From: JAUWKC01 sp035529895
GTDB taxonomy: Bacteria; Planctomycetota; Phycisphaerae; Sedimentisphaerales; Anaerobacaceae
Reading direction: 5' to 3'
Length of the DNA: 64,000 bases
Assembly: GCA_035529895.1 (NCBI GenBank)
Contig: DATKVV010000034.1
Coordinates: 1 to 64,000 of the forward strand
The position numbers and the translations under genes are program-made. Shown here one piece after another: positions 61,113 through 64,000 of the stretch. Below the pieces are notes generated by a model that did no database searches, was not told the DNA's origin, and saw only the letters and a program-made list of their open reading frames with translations. Within the stretch, counting starts at the first letter, position 1, and each line of letters opens with the position of its first letter.

Positions 61113-62672
61113 ATGTGTCGGTGTCATACTCATAGTTGCTGTGATGGTTGCACTGGGGGCATTAACCGCCGGCGTTTTCTGCAGGGCGCGGCCGCCGCGG
61201 CGACACTCGGTGGCCTGGGCTCGCTGGCCGCTGCTGCCGATGATAAGCCTGTGAAGGTCCGCGTCGCGACCGTTTTCCTGGCGAACACGGAAATAAGGGA
61301 AATCTGGCCTTATCCTGACTTCGATACCGACGGCCGCCAGCGAGAGGTCCTTGCCGCGCTGAGGCAAGGCTGTCCCGAAATCGACTTCGTCCCCGTTACG
61401 GTCAAGAAGCCGGACGATGCAAAAAAGGCCCTTGCACTCAAGACCGAAGTCGACGGCTACCTCGTCTATGTGGTGACGCTCGATTGGGCCCTGGCCGCCG
61501 TGATTGTCGACATCGGCCTCTTGGGCAAACCCATGCTCGTAGCAAACGAATTCCTCGGCGGCTGCGGAGGATTCCTTACCAGATACAGTACGTTGTGCAC
61601 CCGGGGCATCCCTGCGGCCGCGGTATCCTCGACCCGCTTGAGCGATTTGGTTGTTGTTGCCCGTCAATTCGTGGACGTCCGCCGCACGCACATGACGCCC
61701 GCCGTCTTTGCTCAGCGGTGCGAGCAGGTATATCGTGCCACTTTCGCCCCTCGCCGAAAGATTGATGTTGCCGACGACTCGGTGACGCTGACCGATATCG
61801 CCGAATGCGTCGAGCGTTTTCGCAAGTCGTCGTTTCTGATAGTCGGTCGCGGCAAGACTGGCGAGCAGCGCAACTTCCTCGGGGCCACGGCCAGGTATGT
61901 TGACTTCGCCGAACTGGGCCGGTTCTATGACAAAGTCGATATGGACCAGGCCAAAGAATGGGCCGGCCGATGGCGCAAAGCCGCCGAGTTCGTCACAGGC
62001 CCTGAGCCCGAAGCAATCGACAAGGCCGGAGCCGTCTATCTTGCCACACTCGAGCTGCTCAACAAATACAACACAGACAGCGTGACCATGAACTGTCTCG
62101 GAGGATTCTCCGCGGGCAAGCTCCCGGCCTATCCCTGCCTCGGATTCATGCAGATTCTTAACGATGGCGGCCAGGGCGTGTGCGAGGCCCAGCCCGACGA
62201 TACACTTAGCATGATGATGGCCAGGATTCTCACCGGCAGGCCCGCCTACGTCTCCGACCCGGCCCTCGACACCTCCAAGAACCAGATTGTCTATGCTCAC
62301 TGCGTCGCGACGACCAGGCCCTTTGGCGCCAAGAGCAAGCTGAACAGATTTCGTATTCTCACCCTTCACAATCGCGACCCGCGCGGCGCCTGCGCCCAAT
62401 CGTTCTTGCCGCCCGGCTATATGACAACCTCCTTTCGCACGAACGCAGAGCGTAAGCAAATGATTATCCATCAGGCCAAAGCGGTCGGCAACCTTGTCAG
62501 CGAGTACGGCTGCCGTACAAAGTTGGTCGCCGAAGTCTGCGGTGACATAGGCAGGTTTTTCGATCAGTGGGACCGGTTCGGCTGGCATCGGGTTACCGTA
62601 TACGGGGATGTCAAAGAGCCGTTGGCCGAGTTCGCCGCGGCGCTTGGCCTGGAGGTCATCGAAGAAGCATGA
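61113..62672 (+). CDS. Tat-exported L-fucose/L-arabinose isomerase-like protein
   Basis: 519 residues from ATG 61,113 (GGAG 8 bp upstream). The N-terminus is Cys-rich (MCRCHTHSCCDGCTGG), then a Tat motif INRRRFLQGAAAAATLGG and a signal end AAAADD. The body resembles the FucI-like fold: KVRVATVFLANTEIREIWPY at the start and, later, MNCLGGFSAGKLPAYPCLGF and CEAQPDDTLSMMMARILTGR, then SDPALDTSKNQIVYAHC. The Glu, Asp and His of these last segments fit the metal ligands of sugar isomerases. Isomerases of this type are normally cytosolic, so a Tat signal is unusual. It may bind or isomerise a released deoxy-sugar, or bind a glycan without catalysis. Confidence 0.8.
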   Translation: MCRCHTHSCCDGCTGGINRRRFLQGAAAAATLGGLGSLAAAADDKPVKVRVATVFLANTEIREIWPYPDFDTDGRQREVLAALRQGCPEIDFVPVTVKKPDDAKKALALKTEVDGYLVYVVTLDWALAAVIVDIGLLGKPMLVANEFLGGCGGFLTRYSTLCTRGIPAAAVSSTRLSDLVVVARQFVDVRRTHMTPAVFAQRCEQVYRATFAPRRKIDVADDSVTLTDIAECVERFRKSSFLIVGRGKTGEQRNFLGATARYVDFAELGRFYDKVDMDQAKEWAGRWRKAAEFVTGPEPEAIDKAGAVYLATLELLNKYNTDSVTMNCLGGFSAGKLPAYPCLGFMQILNDGGQGVCEAQPDDTLSMMMARILTGRPAYVSDPALDTSKNQIVYAHCVATTRPFGAKSKLNRFRILTLHNRDPRGACAQSFLPPGYMTTSFRTNAERKQMIIHQAKAVGNLVSEYGCRTKLVAEVCGDIGRFFDQWDRFGWHRVTVYGDVKEPLAEFAAALGLEVIEEA

Positions 62673-62742
62673 TGTCTGCCGTGGAAAACATGTGCTGAGT
62701 TGATACCGACGCAATAAGCAGGTACATTAGGAGTAATCTAAT

Positions 62743-64000
62743 ATGAATACACTTGGTTACAGACGACGCGATTTTCTAAAGGCCGTTGGTATTGGAGCGG
62801 CATCGCTTGTTTTGGAGGGGTGTGGCGGCATATCGGGGCGGCTTGGAGGGCGGAGCGTGGGTAACAGAGCCAACATCGTTTTGATTATGGTTGATGATAT
62901 GGGCTTTTCCGACCTCGGCTGCTACGGTTCGGAGATTCGAACGCCCAACTTGGACCGGTTGGCGGCGGGAGGTTTGCGCTTTACGCAATTCTACAACGCC
63001 GCCCGGTGTTGTCCGACACGTGCATCGCTTCTGACGGGACTATATCCGCATCAGGCCGGTATGGGAGCTATGACCAGCGAAAAGGGAGATATGAAACCCG
63101 CCGGCCCGTATCAGGGCTATCTGAACGACAGGTGTGTCACCATAGCCGAGGTGCTCAGGAAAGCGGGGTATACCACGCTTATGGCCGGCAAATGGCACGT
63201 AGGCGAGGAAAGGCCGCACTGGCCTGTCGACCGGGGTTTTGACCGGTACTACGGACTCGTCAGTGGAGCGGCGAACTACTTCGATATCACCAAGGGCAAA
63301 CGCGAAGGTGTGAGGCGCCGATTTGCGATCGACGACAAGCCGTACCTTCCACCGAAGGAAAACTTTTATATTACGGATGCATTCACCGAAAACGCGGTAA
63401 GCTTTCTGGAGCAGTACGGGCGGCAGGAGAAGCCCTTCTTCCTTTACGTTGCATACACAGCCCCGCACTGGCCCCTTCATGCCTTACCCGAGGACATCGC
63501 AAAATACAAGGGCAAATATCGCCAGGGCTGGGACGCCCTGCGCAAGGAAAGATATGCGCGAATGATTAAGATGGGAATAATCGAACCTAAGTGGCCGCTC
63601 ACGCCGCGCGACGAAGGCGCCGTGCCCTGGGACAGCGTAGAGGACAAGGAACTGATGGACCTGAAAATGGCTGTCTATGCCGCCCAGATTGACAGAATGG
63701 ACCAGGGCGTCGGAAAAATTCTGGCCAAGCTCCGCGAAATTGGCAAAGAGCAAAATACTCTGGTTCTTTTCTTGTCCGACAACGGCGGCTGCCACGAAAC
63801 GGGCCCGCTCGGTTTCGATAATCGCAAGAACGGCCTGCCCCCGGGCGGCGTCGATTCCTATATGAGCTACGGCCAATCCTGGGCGAACGCCAGCAACACC
63901 CCGTTCCGCCTGTTCAAGAAATTCACACACGAGGGCGGCATTTCCACGCCTCTTATCGCGTACTGGCCCGCCGTCATAAGAGAAAAAGGCAAGCTGACCA
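62743..64000 (+). CDS. S22: Tat-exported lipoprotein sulfatase, partial at window edge (S1_4-like)
   Basis: About 419 codons are visible; no stop before the window ends. TAGGAG lies about 9 bp before ATG 62,743. Tat motif YRRRDFLK, lipobox VLEGC (Cys 27). MVDDMGFSDLGCYGS, C89 in CCPTRASLLTGLYPHQAGMG, MAGKWHVGE and LSDNGGCHE form the site, and FTHEGGISTPLIAYWP is the late motif. The R-C-C-P-T-R and PHQAGMG segments are typical of the Pseudomonas-arylsulfatase-like branch (S1_4 by resemblance). It follows the isomerase-like gene by 70 bp; relic 2 is its nearest relative here. Confidence 0.95.
   Translation, partial: MNTLGYRRRDFLKAVGIGAASLVLEGCGGISGRLGGRSVGNRANIVLIMVDDMGFSDLGCYGSEIRTPNLDRLAAGGLRFTQFYNAARCCPTRASLLTGLYPHQAGMGAMTSEKGDMKPAGPYQGYLNDRCVTIAEVLRKAGYTTLMAGKWHVGEERPHWPVDRGFDRYYGLVSGAANYFDITKGKREGVRRRFAIDDKPYLPPKENFYITDAFTENAVSFLEQYGRQEKPFFLYVAYTAPHWPLHALPEDIAKYKGKYRQGWDALRKERYARMIKMGIIEPKWPLTPRDEGAVPWDSVEDKELMDLKMAVYAAQIDRMDQGVGKILAKLREIGKEQNTLVLFLSDNGGCHETGPLGFDNRKNGLPPGGVDSYMSYGQSWANASNTPFRLFKKFTHEGGISTPLIAYWPAVIREKGKLT

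Noticed and set aside
1..64000. tRNA, rRNA, tmRNA or riboswitch genes
   Set aside because: I looked at the non-coding stretches for T-loop, acceptor-stem and known aptamer sequences and found nothing convincing; a covariance-model scan (tRNAscan-SE, Rfam) would settle it.

Overview
The window looks like a chromosomal segment of an anaerobic planctomycete, most likely from the Phycisphaerae side of the phylum. This is inferred from: a very large set of Tat-exported sulfatases, a HYExAFE-type protein, an oxygen-sensitive radical-SAM sulfatase maturase, and dispersed non-coding blocks whose pseudo-translations contain the phrase 'KTNPI/NKPNF', which I recall from planctomycete assemblies. No rRNA or tRNA gene is present to confirm it.

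Left part (1-19,800): The left edge cuts a REP-associated tyrosine transposase whose coding sequence contains the same 21-bp palindromic repeats that lie upstream of it. After a small HhH-glycosylase-like gene and a dispersed-repeat block comes a minus-strand housekeeping run: an RluA pseudouridine synthase, hom, an ApgM-family protein likely acting as homoserine kinase, lysC, a thermonuclease and a short pyruvate kinase. Then come hisS and a HYExAFE gene on plus, and msrB, two membrane proteins, a DUF2089 regulator and a large alpha/beta hydrolase on minus. A tight plus-strand group bioB-rsmD-cca follows, ending with an anaerobic sulfatase-maturating enzyme (anSME).

Sulfatase array (19,978 to the right edge): 22 sulfatase genes and two sulfatase relics, all on plus. 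They are numbered S1-S22 here. All 22 keep the C-x-P-x-R formylglycine motif, all start with a Tat signal, and 19 carry a lipobox-like cysteine, so most should be Tat-exported lipoproteins. S1-S14 form one near-continuous co-directional run that includes a PhoD-like phosphatase. A convergent minus-strand glycoside-hydrolase-like gene separates it from S15. A non-array island (47.9-51.3 kb) follows, with dispersed repeats and two small proteins bearing HEPN-like R-x4/5-H motifs. S16-S22 then continue together with the two relics and a Tat-exported L-fucose-isomerase-like protein; S22 runs off the window.

Working model: anSME converts the active-site cysteines of the whole set to formylglycine in the cytoplasm. 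Tat then exports the folded enzymes, most are lipid-anchored, and together they strip many kinds of sulfate ester from a complex sulfated polysaccharide. No SusC/SusD, TonB receptor, sugar transporter or dedicated regulator is visible here. Several paralogue groups (S1/S4/S14/S15; S5/S11; S8/S17; S9/S10/S13; S16/S21) suggest growth by duplication, and the two relics show loss.
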